64,000 bases of DNA from Siniperca chuatsi (taxonomy: Eukaryota; Chordata; Actinopteri; Centrarchiformes; Sinipercidae): contig NC_058063.1 in the NCBI RefSeq assembly GCF_020085105.1, positions 22,536,566-22,600,565 of the forward strand, given 5' to 3'. This document shows positions 1-34,700 of the stretch, piece by piece. Position 1 is the first letter of the stretch. Each line of letters begins with the position of its first letter. A model generated the notes under the pieces. It ran no database searches. It was not told the DNA's origin and saw only the letters and a list, made by a program, of their open reading frames with translations. Position numbers and translations under genes: made by a program.

Positions 1-3000
1 ACCCTGGTGGAGGCCAATGCCGACTGAGAACGTACTCAACCCTCACGCTAGTTGCACAAGGACCGGATGGCTCACACTAAAGACCCCAGTACCCCATACT
101 CACGCGGTACCCTCGACGAGATACTGGATATGAACCCTCTCCATGTCCATGGGTGGGAAAACTCTTATGGCATTTAAAATATTGTCATTTCTTTTGACAA
201 ACAACACATTAGCTACTAAATAAATCTGTCAACAGTGGTTTTATTCCCAAAACACTGAATGTCCTTAAAGACAAAACATAGCTCAGTGTTTCTAAATCAC
301 AGAAGAAAACATGAATCCTGAGATGACATCACTTCAACACTTTCTTTCCATTTTCATGTTACAATTTAATCACAAGACTGAGTTCTCATTTTGTAATCAA
401 ACTCTTCATTCTTTTTTATTTAAAGTGGGTGTGACATATTTTAAATTTTATAAATGAAATTTCATGCTAACTTTTAAATAAATAGGGTCACATTTATTAA
501 CACTAAGTCATTTAGCTTTCTTTTAGTGCTGTTTTCCTGATTTGTGGCTTTGATTAGGTTTTATTCTCTGGATTGTTAAATAAATAGGTCTCTTTTTAAA
601 ATTGTAATCTGTTTACTGATGCAAATTAATCCTAAAAAATAATAATACAATCTAAAATTAAGAACACATTAAAAGAAAATCACAACGTATTGTGGTTTGG
701 ATTGGAGTTGGTTCACTGAATAAAAAGACAACAGGGACAAATGTTACAACCTGGAAGTGGAATAATCTAATTCTCTCTATCACTTTTAAAGTCTGAAAAG
801 TAATTCGACAAACAAAACTGACTTTTTCCCCCAAATTACACCATAACTTCTCCTCATAACAACAAAATCAAGCACAGAAACGTGTACTGAGTAGCTACTT
901 AAAGAACGTTCTATACAGATTTTCTATTAATCAGCCTGAAAACAAAACTTCAAACTGAAACACAGACTGGATTAAAGGATCGTAAAACATTCACAGTAAA
1001 TGTGAGAAAACTGCACAAACACATTCATCGTATTAATATATAAAAACATGTTAAAGGTGTTCAAAGCTCCAAAGGGCCTGAACTGACACAAATAACTCAA
1101 CAAGAACTTTCATCAGCTGCTCAGTCTGAACCAATCAATAGACATAAACAAGACATGACATAAAGAAAATCATTTGCCTTAAAAACTCTTTGTGCACCTC
1201 GTTTGATCTGCGACACATTAAAGCAGATCAATACAACTACTTAAAACCTTCAGAGTTGGAGTGAAGACAAATGTGAAAACACTCATATAACCTCCAAACT
1301 CCCGCCTCGCCTCTGTGTGCTTTGAATTAATCTAACGGGTCACTAAGTGCAAATAAAATGTTTGTCCTTGTGTAACTTTTAAAATAACGTACATTACTGA
1401 CTCCAGTCTGCTTCTAATGTTCTTTTCTTTCATTTCCTCTGATAAAGAAATAAACACACCTCCCGCTTTCATCCTCTTCTCCAGCTCTGACACCAAAAGG
1501 AAAAAGTCTCTCGAGTCATTTTAATTACTTTTTTCGTATTTTACTCATTCAAATGTGCAGTTTTATTTCCAGTAAATTTTGTTTTCCAAAATAAAAGGTT
1601 TAAAGGCCGTTCTAAAGCTAGGGATGCAAATCTGGTGGGGAAATGGTGGAAAATACTTGTTTACTCATCAATTTATTTTCTTTGTTGGCTTAAAAGTAGT
1701 CAAACTTAAATATATGGAGTACACTAAAATCTGCATATAAAACACCCACCATGTGATCACTTAAAGTTGATAAAACTTCGCTCTGTGTCTTCCATGAGAC
1801 TGACTAATCACATTAACTTCTCTGTAACGCTTTGTTTTACCGCTCTTTTTCTTCACAGATCCATAATGTGGAAGCACAATGAGGAGACCATGAAATCAGG
1901 CAAATTAGGAAACATGGAAAAACATGTCTAATGGTGTCCTCTCCCCTTTTAACGCTTTTCTTCTTCCCTGAATGTGGTTTTAAATTAACGCGAACAAGAA
2001 AGAGGTCTGTAAGTTTAGTCTGAAAAAAAAAAAAAAAAGGTCTTAAATCTGCCCTCAAAGGCTTTTTCTGCTTCATCCTCATGTTTTTCTTCCTCCTTCA
2101 GATGACTGGGGTCTTAAAAATCTACAAAAACACAGTCGTGAAGTGGGTCAGGCAAATTGGGAAACGTGGAAAAAAACTTCCCGCTTTCTCTTTTCCAACC
2201 TTAAGATTCGTCTCTGATGACCAGAAGCTCAAAACTCTCAGCTTTGTCAGGATGTCGACTTCTTTCAGCCAATTAGGAGACATCAAAAAATAGCTCTCCT
2301 TCCTCCTCCTCGGATGACCGTTAACTCTCGACACCCGAAAAAGAACGTGCTCGTAAAATCGGACGGATTGGACAGACGCTTTAAATCTGCCTTTAAGGTC
2401 CCTCTTCCTCCCCTCAGATAACTCAGGTTAACACAACATGAAAGGGACCAGTAGCTACAAACATTCCTCTGGAAGAAGAAGAAGAGGAAGAAAGCTAAGT
2501 CACCCATCGTCCTCCCTCATCTCATTCTCTGTTTGTAGCTCTCTCCAGACACGAGTGGTGTAATGGGAGGATGAAAGGAAATAAAAATCAGACTCTAATG
2601 TAGTGGAAAGGGCTGCTTTAATCTCTCAAGCCTTTTGCATTTTCTACTCTTTCTCTGTAATTCATTCTAATGGAGCTCGGTACACTTAAGACTACCAGAC
2701 TAAACCTAAAAAACGACGGCATTAACGTGCGTAGGAACTTGTACTTCTGTCAGCGAGGAGACGATCAGTTCAGAAGTCTGAATTATTACGGCGGAAAGGA
2801 TCGCCTGTTTCTTCTCCCGTGTAAGACTCAAATTTTGTTCAACTTTGTTCTCATATGGATGTTGATTTATTAGACAAATATATATCTTTCACCTAAAAAC
2901 TGAAACTAAATGGAAAACAATTAGACTGGCACTCACAGGTAAGAAAAAACCCACCAAAAATCACCTGATCTGATGGCAGGATTGTGTAAACGTTCGTACA

Positions 3001-3845
3001 TAAGTATGGATGAGATATCTGAGTCCCTGCTGTGGCATTATGGGTATGGTACGGTGAACTTTGGCTGTAGGAAAACGAAGCAAGAGAAGAGGTGGAGGCT
3101 GACATTTAACAGAGGTTGAGAAAAGACTTTATCAGTTCGATAAGTCCTTTGTGTAAAATCTAAACAGGGTCTATCTTTGTTCTCTTTTAGTTTAGTTTTC
3201 TAAATCAGAGGTGAAAGAGAGAAGAAGCTGAGCGGGCTGAGCGGAAACTAAACATTGTCCGTCTCTCCCTCCGTCATCTCTGACTGAGATCAAAATTTAA
3301 ATAGAGGGAGGATTGAAACAAACAGATGGAAGACGTGAACAGCTCTCTGTTCGTCCGTCTGTGCCGAACATCTGAAGCCTCTGAAAGTCAGCCAGAGGCA
3401 GCACATTACAAAAACAACAGAAATATCTCGTAGTGTAATCATAATAAAGACAGTCCTGCCTTTTCTCCTTCTTGTCCTCAGATCATCCCCTCACTGCTGA
3501 ATCTCAGATGAGAAAAGGCCTCCTGCAACAACATGTCACATCTTTACATCACTGGATGAAACGTCTAATGTGTAAATGAGAAGAGATGATAGCTGGAGTC
3601 TTTTTCTGTGTGCAAATGTAAAGACTTGTACTGCGGCCCCTAAAGTCAAAACACATAAAAGACTTAAAAACATCAAGAGAAACCTCCAAACCCAGAAATG
3701 CTGCAAATATCCAAACACAAATAACAGAAATGTGCGGCAAGAAAAGACTCAGAGGAGAGGAGTGATGTGACAAAGACACTGAAGGCTCAGAAGAAACAAG
3801 TACAAGAGGACAGAGAAAGTCCCAGTGTTTTTAAACTGGATGCTC
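1..3845. other. gene-free AT-rich flank beyond rbm46
   Basis: No exon with both homology and splice signals was found. Short frames are scattered and lack codon bias. From about 1.85 to 2.6 kb a diverged direct duplication is visible (see findings), with an A16 run at 2023-2038. The remainder looks like ordinary AT-rich intergenic DNA. Confidence 0.5.
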
Positions 3846-5158
3846 TTTATTGTCACTTAACAGCAACAACAAGCACCGTATGAACTGCAGGTGTAGCTAC
3901 GTGCAGCCAACCACCCTGAAGAGTACAGGTTTGTTTCAGACGGCGAGCGGCTACAGCCGACGCAGGGGTAACTGCTCGCTGTCTGACGGCACCTTCGGGG
4001 TGGTTCCTGTGGTTGCCGCGGTCACGGGCAAAGGTGAAAAAGGTTCATCATCAACTCAGACGTCAGCGGCAAATGTCCGCGCCCTCTCTCTCCTTGCTGC
4101 ACTGTTGCTGTGTTTACGTTGGACACAACAAAGACAGCTGCTGGAACAACTCGCTGTCTCAAAGTCCCTTAAAGTGGATATAATCAATATTTTTATAATT
4201 ACAATGTGGTCTCTGGTAGTGACGAACCTACAGAGGATTATCAGCTGAATCTGCAGCTCCGCTCGGCTTTACGGAGCTTTATAGTGAGTTTCAGCTCGAC
4301 GTTTATCTGTTCGGCCACAACTTTACCTCTCACCGCTCTCGTACCATCGTTTTCAGAGAAAAAGCTATAAAAAGCCGCTGTACACTACCTGCTCAGCAGC
4401 AAACAGCAGACAGACACAGTTAGCAACTAGCTAGCCGAGCATTTAGCCGCTAGAGAGCCAGATATTTCCCCCAGGAGCTGGTGGAGACCAAAAACAGAGC
4501 GAACAGAGAGAAGACTGGACTTCGATTAGTCAAGAGGCCAGAAACACCGCTTCAAAATGCCTTTAAAGCTTGCGTCCGCTGCCCCCAAGTTATTTCAGGG
4601 TTAAGGGTAATGTTAATAATGCTAACTCGTTACAGTAATGCCCTTAATTACAGTTAAGTCTTTACAATTAGCTAGATTAGCGCTGTTAAACTGATTGCTG
4701 CTAGCGGTTGCTGTGTGAGGTGATGCTAACTCACTAGCTAACATTAACTAGTGATCTAATCATATAGAGAGAAATCCATTGCAAATACAGTGATGTGGTT
4801 TGACGAGCTGGCATAGCTGTGATCAAAGAGGCACCCCAGTGTTCATACACGCGTTAGCTTGCTAGCTATTTTTAACCCCTTAACACCCACTGCTCTGCCC
4901 CCGAGATCACTATGTAGGACATGAATGTGAACATGAACGTAATCACAGGTTAGACCTGACTTTTAGCTCACTGAGGCGAATTTCAAGAACAATACCCTGG
5001 TTTAAAACATTTCCAGGTACAATCCACACAGTATACAACATCTTCCACATGAGATACGTGTTAATGGGAGTTCTGAAACATGAAATCCTGCAGCTGAGCA
5101 GATCCTGCGGCCTAAACTATCACTATCTGAAGTAAACAGTTATGTTTGTGTCTCACCG
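3846..5158 (-). other. rbm46: probable rbm46 3' UTR with candidate polyA signal
   Basis: Follows the rbm46 TGA. The first canonical AATAAA I find on the minus strand downstream of the stop is at 3851-3846, which would give a 3' UTR of about 1.3 kb. No other coding exon is visible here. The segment also holds a plus-strand TATA motif at 4366 and a GCTAGC-rich patch, described separately. The UTR end is inferred. Confidence 0.4.
4366..4374 (+). promoter_or_regulatory. plus-strand TATA-box candidate antisense to rbm46 3' UTR
   Basis: TATAAAAAG in a GC-containing context, with initiator-like sequence about 30 bases downstream and a GCTAGC-rich leader. The first ATG downstream (4557) opens only 15 codons (MPLKLASAAPKLFQG). 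If real, it would start an antisense transcript. Supported by motif only. Confidence 0.25.
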
Positions 5159-28643
<23,485 letters not shown>

Positions 28644-28669
28644 GTCTCCGTCTGACTTCCTGTCACCGT

Positions 28670-30297
28670 CTGTCCAACAAACACCGCAGTTCACAGGTCA
28701 TATGATGGGAGACACCAGCACGCTGCTCCGAACTACCGCTGCTGTCCGCTCAGGTGGGGGCAATTACTCAGCTGGTACCTGATGGGCAATTTCTGAATGT
28801 AACGACAAACAAACTGCCTTAAAGTAACCAAGCTAACGCAGTAAATTATTAGTTATTTAACTCTCTCTTATAACGCTGAAAAAGTCATCTGACTTTCATT
28901 TGATCAGGTTGCTTAAGAAGCCACAAATATTTACTTTCACTGCAACGTGTGAGTTTTTGCTTAATTACTACTGCTGCTGAAATATGTGTTATATACACTT
29001 AATATCCCGATCGACAAAATATCAATCAGAATATTAATCAACAACTATTTTGTTAATTGCTGTTTCCAGCTCTCACGTATGATGGACGTTTGTCACTATT
29101 TTCCCACTAATGGGCAGATTAAGCGATATTAAAAATAATCTGCAGTTGGAGCTCGAGTTACTACATTAACTCTGGTTAAACTTCAGAAATGTAATTTTAG
29201 TAGACGCATCTTCAATTCCTTTTCAAATTTAAAATCCGATTTAAGAAGAGACTGAAAGCACGAAACAGTTTCAGAGGTTATACTTTTAAAACATCCAAAA
29301 TAGCTTTTTGCTGACTGTTATAAACAGCATTTGACTATATGTAAGCCCATAAAATGACTTCGATTTAAATGAAGACATCATAAATTCTGCATTATATGCC
29401 ACTACATACTATTATCACTGCAGGAAACCACCAAAACCTACCATAATTAACTTCGGTATTACCTGAAAACCTGCTTTAACTTCACATTTCATGTTTTTTT
29501 TGTTGGCAGCTTAATGTACCTGGGACACTGTCTCAGAGCCACAGGCAAACTGCTGAATAACTCTCATGTGATTTAAATCCACTGGCAGTGTGTAGCCTAA
29601 ATCATACTTTCACACTCGCTGTGGTAATGAAAAGTAGTTATATTTTAAGTTTCCAGAGCATTTTCCCCCCTTAGGAACCCAATCTGACATGTATTTTCTT
29701 GTTAGCTAGCGGGCTAACTTTTACTGATGTGTCACTGTTTTATTAATGCTAACAGCGCAAAAGGAGGAACCCGTTATCAAAATACTCATCCTAATGTTTG
29801 TTGAACTTAAATAAGATTTCAGAAATTGAAAATGAAGCTAGATTAAGCTAATTACTCTTCAATATGCTGTTTAGCTAACGTTAGCTAACTTCAGTTGCTA
29901 TTTGCTGTGGACCACTTGGAACCGGTTCAAGGACCCCTGAAGGCCCCTAGACCCAACCAGTGAGCCACAGTAAACACTAATGTGAAGTTAACTTGCTAAC
30001 CGATATGTGTAAACTAGATTAATTCACCCAAGTACTAAAACATTCACAAAACATCCCAAGTTAAAAAAAAATAATTAGCCGTTAAATTAGCCAACATTTA
30101 TGCTAGCGGCTGTGTAGCATAACGGTAACTTTAGCTTCTTCCAACCTTTTTAACTAAGCTAAGCTAGCCCACAAATAAACCCTTAACAGCTCCGTCTGTC
30201 GGCATTTCTTCTCACAATAATTCAAACCTCAAGCAGCAACAATGCACAGGTAATGTCACCTGTTTCTTTTAAAACTTCACCGAGATAAAAAACTTAC
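28670..30297 (-). other. rbm46 5' intron with GCTAAC-rich zone
   Basis: Between the presumed non-coding exon and coding exon 1. Bases 29700-30130 are dense in GCTAGC, GCTAACGTTAGC and GCTAGCGG words typical of DNA close to teleost promoters. A MITE end lies at 28990-29080. Confidence 0.4.
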
Positions 30298-30400
30298 CTG
30301 GAGCGTCTAAAATCAACCGGCCCGGAAGTATGATTGACATGAAGACTGAGCCAATCAGCGCGTCTCTCTGGGGCACGGAGGGCGGGACAACATGGAGATT
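30298..30400 (-). promoter_or_regulatory. rbm46: rbm46 promoter and probable non-coding first exon
   Basis: On the minus strand a strong donor CTCCAG|GTAAGT ends at 30298, the likely end of an untranslated first exon joined to coding exon 1. Around it and upstream are an ETS/GABPA-type motif (CCGGAAGT, 30322-30329), an inverted CCAAT box (30351-30355) and a GC box (GGGCGGG, 30380-30386), with no TATA. This is the usual make-up of a TATA-less vertebrate promoter. The start site is inferred. Confidence 0.6.
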
Positions 30401-30529
30401 CGTTCCCCTCATAAAATAAAATGAACAGAAATGAAATAATAAATCAAATAAAATCGAATAAAATACATAAATTAAAAAAAAAATTTAATTAAATTGCAGT
30501 ATTCGTTTTCTGCTGAAACATCTCCACTC

Positions 30530-31010
30530 GCCAGCCTTCTAATTAGATTAGATTAAACTTTATTGTCATTACACAAGGCAGCGAAATGCAGTTCAGGTCT
30601 AAGCAGAAGCATATAAAGTGTGTGCATGAATGCAGGATAGAGCAGTATTATTAAAATGTCTTACAAGTGGTGCTGTGGACATTATATACAGATGGCTTTA
30701 TTATAAACAGAAGTATACTGATGGATATGTACAGTAATGAGTTGGACCGGGCAGAGCAGCAGTGCAATGAATATAAAGTAGTGCAAATTATGGATTAGTG
30801 AACAGTGCAGTAGATGAGTTACTGCAGTGTTCAGTACAGAGTACTGGAGTGCAAGTGATGCAGTATATGTATATGTAAGTAGTCCGGTAGTGCAAATGAA
30901 CGTGTGGTGCATGTGGCAAAAACAATATCAATATAGCAGCAATTGCTGTGCATGTGTCTGTGTAATCTTTGCTCTTCTTCTTCCTGTGTTTCTGATATTC
31001 TTCAATGAAG
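30530..31010 (-). mobile_element. probable LINE 3' region
   Basis: AGATTAAACTTTATTGTCAT, then GGCAGCGAAATGCAGTTCAG and many GTGCAAAT/AGTGCAA words match the reversed tail of a common fish LINE (tail reads ATGACAATAAAGTT on the minus strand). No ORF. A short TA run follows at 31014-31036. Confidence 0.5.
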
Positions 31011-31235
31011 GCAATATATATATATATATATATAAATAAATGCAAGTTTTAATGATGAAGCCAAGCTTCCAGTCTCTGGACATTCATAAGGTCTAATATA
31101 ATAATAATAATGTTTTCCCAGAGTTTATAAATACATCAAGCACACCTGCGCTTTGTCATGCAAGTACATGTGGGAAACGCAGTTCCCGTTGTCCAAATAC
31201 ACAGGAAGCGTCAAAAAATAAAAAAATATAACTCA

Positions 31236-31440
31236 CGTCAAGTCAAGTCAGTTTTATTTAAATAGTCCAATATCACAAATCATAAAGGGGCTTCACAATC
31301 TGGACAGCGTACGCCCCCCTCTGTCCCGTTAATGTTTCTTTCTGACCATTAAAACTGCTTCACACACACACAGTTTAGATGTCTGTTAGGATTACAGCAG
31401 CGCAGGACAATCCCTCAGCTAGCAAAAGCAACGAGTTCAA
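31236..31440 (-). mobile_element. SINE-like repeat (AGTCAAGTCAGTTTTATTTA family)
   Basis: Begins GTCAAGTCAAGTCAGTTTTA, then AATAGTCCAATATCACAAAT, GGGGCTTCACAATCTGGACA and CCCCCTCTGTCCC, a string seen at very many teleost loci. Minus orientation, between the rbm46 promoter and the proximal lrat polyA signal. Confidence 0.6.
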
Positions 31441-31462
31441 GAATATCAACAGAAACCCAATC

Positions 31463-31468
31463 TTTATT
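31463..31468 (-). terminator. candidate polyA signal of proximal lrat
   Basis: AATAAA on the minus strand, 136 bases after the TGA and just past the CA run that follows the stop. It implies a short 3' UTR made largely of dinucleotide repeat. Confidence 0.4.
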
Positions 31469-31543
31469 AATCATTTTACATTTGTACAGATTATTCTCTG
31501 CAGACACTCCTGATGTTTACAGAGTTTCTTCACCCTTTCCCAT

Positions 31544-31545
<2 letters not shown>

Positions 31546-31603
<58 letters not shown>
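31546..31603 (+). repeat. (TG)n directly after the proximal lrat stop codon
   Basis: On the transcript this is a (CA)n run of about 57 bp starting one base after TGA, so it lies in the mature 3' UTR. Confidence 0.95.
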
Positions 31604-31604
<1 letters not shown>

Positions 31605-31759
31605 CACGAGGCCATCCAGATGAGGAAGGGCAGCAAGACGGCCAGCAGGGCGGAGCAGGCGGTCACGGCTCCCAGGTAGAGCAGCAGACACGCCCCCAGC
31701 AACGCCGTCGCCTTGGCAACGCGCCGACTCAGCAGCAGCTTCCTCGCCGTCTTACAGAA
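31604..31759 (-). CDS. proximal lrat terminal coding exon (membrane anchor)
   Basis: The acceptor CTTCATCAG|TTCTGT begins [18 protein letters not shown], then hydrophobic [17 protein letters not shown] and [14 protein letters not shown] before TGA (31606-31604). The K/Q|FC junction is the same as in the distal copy and human LRAT, so this is the ancestral intron. One base after the stop a (CA)n run of about 57 bp begins on the transcribed strand. An AATAAA lies at 31468-31463. Confidence 0.92.
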
Positions 31760-34700
31760 CTGATGAAGAGAAGAAGAACAGAGAGGATGGGAAACTTAAC
31801 TGGACGAAAACGTGGTGATGAAGATTGCGTTTCTAATAAAGTACGTTTATTTACAATAAGAACTCAGCACATTCACTGGACTCCAGAGTTTCCAGCTTTA
31901 CACTTCCACTCCGCCCCGTCTCAGAGGAAACACTGGACTTCTTACTGCGCTACATCTGTCTGACGGCTTCAGTCACTTCACAGATCACAGTGTTTCATCC
32001 CCTTCCTGTCCAGTGGAAACCTCGTATCTCCAGGTGTTTGTGACGAGCTGAAGGATGAAGAGTTTCCTTCATGTGCTGAGGAAACTCTCCTCCTCCTGAA
32101 GCTGAATAAACTCTTTAACCCCCCCTCGGATCAGCTGGGAAACGCATCGTCACAGAGCTGAAAACTGTTTCTCTCAGGAAACGTCGACTCTTTAGAGATA
32201 CGTGGTTCTGACAGGACAGCGACGCTACAAACACGTGATGGTCTTATAGACCATGATGCATTGCTGCAGGTTAAACTACCCAACAGTATATAAAGCAGTT
32301 AAAATGAGCTCGACCTGAAACATCTGCAGCAGTAAAATGCAACACACACATGAATGCAGAAACATCAGATATAATAAAACACTTTAAGTACATACTTTTA
32401 CTTCAGTAAGGCTTTGAATGCAGGACTTTTACCTGCAGTGGAGTATTTTCACAGTGTGGTGTCGGTACTTTTACTGCAGTAAAGCATCTGAAAACGTCTC
32501 CCACCTCTGTGCAACACAGTTTAACAGCAGCACAGTCTGCTGCCTGCAGCTGAACCAACAGTTTCAGCACAAACTGAACATTATAACCTGCACGAAGCAG
32601 CATTTCTTGCAGGAGTGTAGTATTAGCCTGCATTAGTTTTAGCTAGCTGTACCTAATAAACTGGCAACCAAGTGTACGTTTAACTCCGGTGCAGAGTTTA
32701 ACGTTAGAACCATGATTAGCCACTAGATGGTGGAGTAACGCTGTCTCATCGCTGACGTTTACATGCTCCAACGATCAGATCAGAGTGAGCTTCACTTCCT
32801 ACTTTATTAACATCATACAGTAAGTAACCAGCGGAGCCTACTCATTCTGCTGCTGTAAATCTCTACGCTGTTCTCTAGCGAACCACTTCTAAGTTGCCTC
32901 AGCAAAGAGACGATCTTAGGATCTTTGTGGACACGTTTCTTCAGAAAACAAAAGGAGGAGCTACTGATCTGAATACGGTGCTTTAACTTTGTGACATCCC
33001 TGGATTATCAGCACACACCTGGCTGTTTATTCACCTGTTACCTCTACTTCTCTGTAATTATTGGTGTGTTGTATTTCTTATGCGTGTTCTTCCACGTGTT
33101 TTGACGTTGTTACGCACACAGTAGTCATGTTAGATACTGTTTCTGTGCTGTTATACGATGCGAGCAGCACTGTAATGACGGTCTGAACGCCTTTCTTCTG
33201 TCAGTGAAGAGGAAAAAAGCCAAATATGTTCACTTGATTGTTATAATTACTTTTCTTTTTGGATGATGAACGGACTAATCGTTGCAGCGCTGACATTTTA
33301 CCAACTTGCCGAGTTTTTAAGAAGAGTTTCGTAAGAAAAAGAGACTGAAGAAGTTTCCCAGCTCACACACTCAGAGGCGCTCAGTGGTGGAAAGTAACGA
33401 AGTCCGTTCACTCGCGTACTCTAGTGAAGTACGGCATTTATCTGATGACTTTAGTTGCTTTCCAGATTCAGATTAATAATACAAAATGTGAAGTGCCTCT
33501 TCATCATTCTGTCCGTCAGAGCCTCGTTTGCTCTGCTTCACAATCACATGTGCAAACGTCTGCAGCTGAGAACAATAACCAGAAACAATGGAGCTTTCAT
33601 TGATCGCCTAACCCGATTACAGAGGGAGGCTGGTCTGATCTGTGATCAGCTTTAATCTGCAGCAGGAAATAATCGCCTCACAGCTAAAGGTCAGTTTGTG
33701 CTGCTGCAGTACGCAGTGTATTACTCTGTGTGTACAGTGTATTACTCTGTGTGTGTACAGTGTATTACTCTGTGTGTACAGTGTATTACTCTGTGTGTGT
33801 ACAGTGTATTACTCTGTGTGTATACAGTGTATTACTCTGTGTGTACAGTGTATTACTCTGTGTGTATACAGTGTATTACTCTGTGTGTACAGTGTATTAC
33901 TCTGTGTGTGTGTATTACTCTGTGTGTGTACAGTGTATTACTCTGTGTGTATACAGTGTATTACTTTGTGTGTACAGTGTATTACTCTGTGTACACAGTG
34001 TATTACTCTGTGTGTACATAGTGTATTACTCTGTGTGTACAGTGTATTACTCTGTGTACACAGTGTATTACTCTGTGTGTACAGTGTATTACTCTGTGTG
34101 TACAGTGTATTACTCTGTGTGTACAGTGTATTACTCTGTGTGTACATAGTGTATTACTCTGTGTGTACAGTGTATTACTCTGTGTGTGTACAGTGTATTA
34201 CTCTGTGTGTACAGTGTATTACTCTGTGTGTACAGTGTATTACTCTGTGTGTGTACAGTGTATTACTCTGTGTGTACAGTGTATTACTCTGTGTGTATAC
34301 AGTGTATTACTCTGTGTGTACAGTATATTACTCTGTGTACACAGTGTATTACTCTGTGTGTACAGTGTATTACTCTGTGTGTACACAGTGTATTACTCTG
34401 TGTGTACAGTATATTACTCTGTGTACACAGTGTATTACTCTGTGTGTACATAGTGTATTACTCTGTGTGTACACAGTGTATTACTCTGTGTGTACAGTAT
34501 ATTACTCTGTGTACACAGTGTATTACTCTGTGTGTACAGTGTATTACTCTGTGTGTACAGTGTATTACTCTGTGTGTACAGTGTATTACTCTGTGTGTGT
34601 ACAGTGTATTACTCTGTGTGTACAGTGTATTACTCTGTGTGTACAGTGTATTACTCTGTGTGTACACAGTGTATTACTCTGTGTGTACAGTGTATTACTC

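Noticed and set aside
3850..4248. 132-codon plus frame
   Set aside because: No recognisable domain. It overlaps the probable rbm46 3' UTR, and its composition is not convincing.
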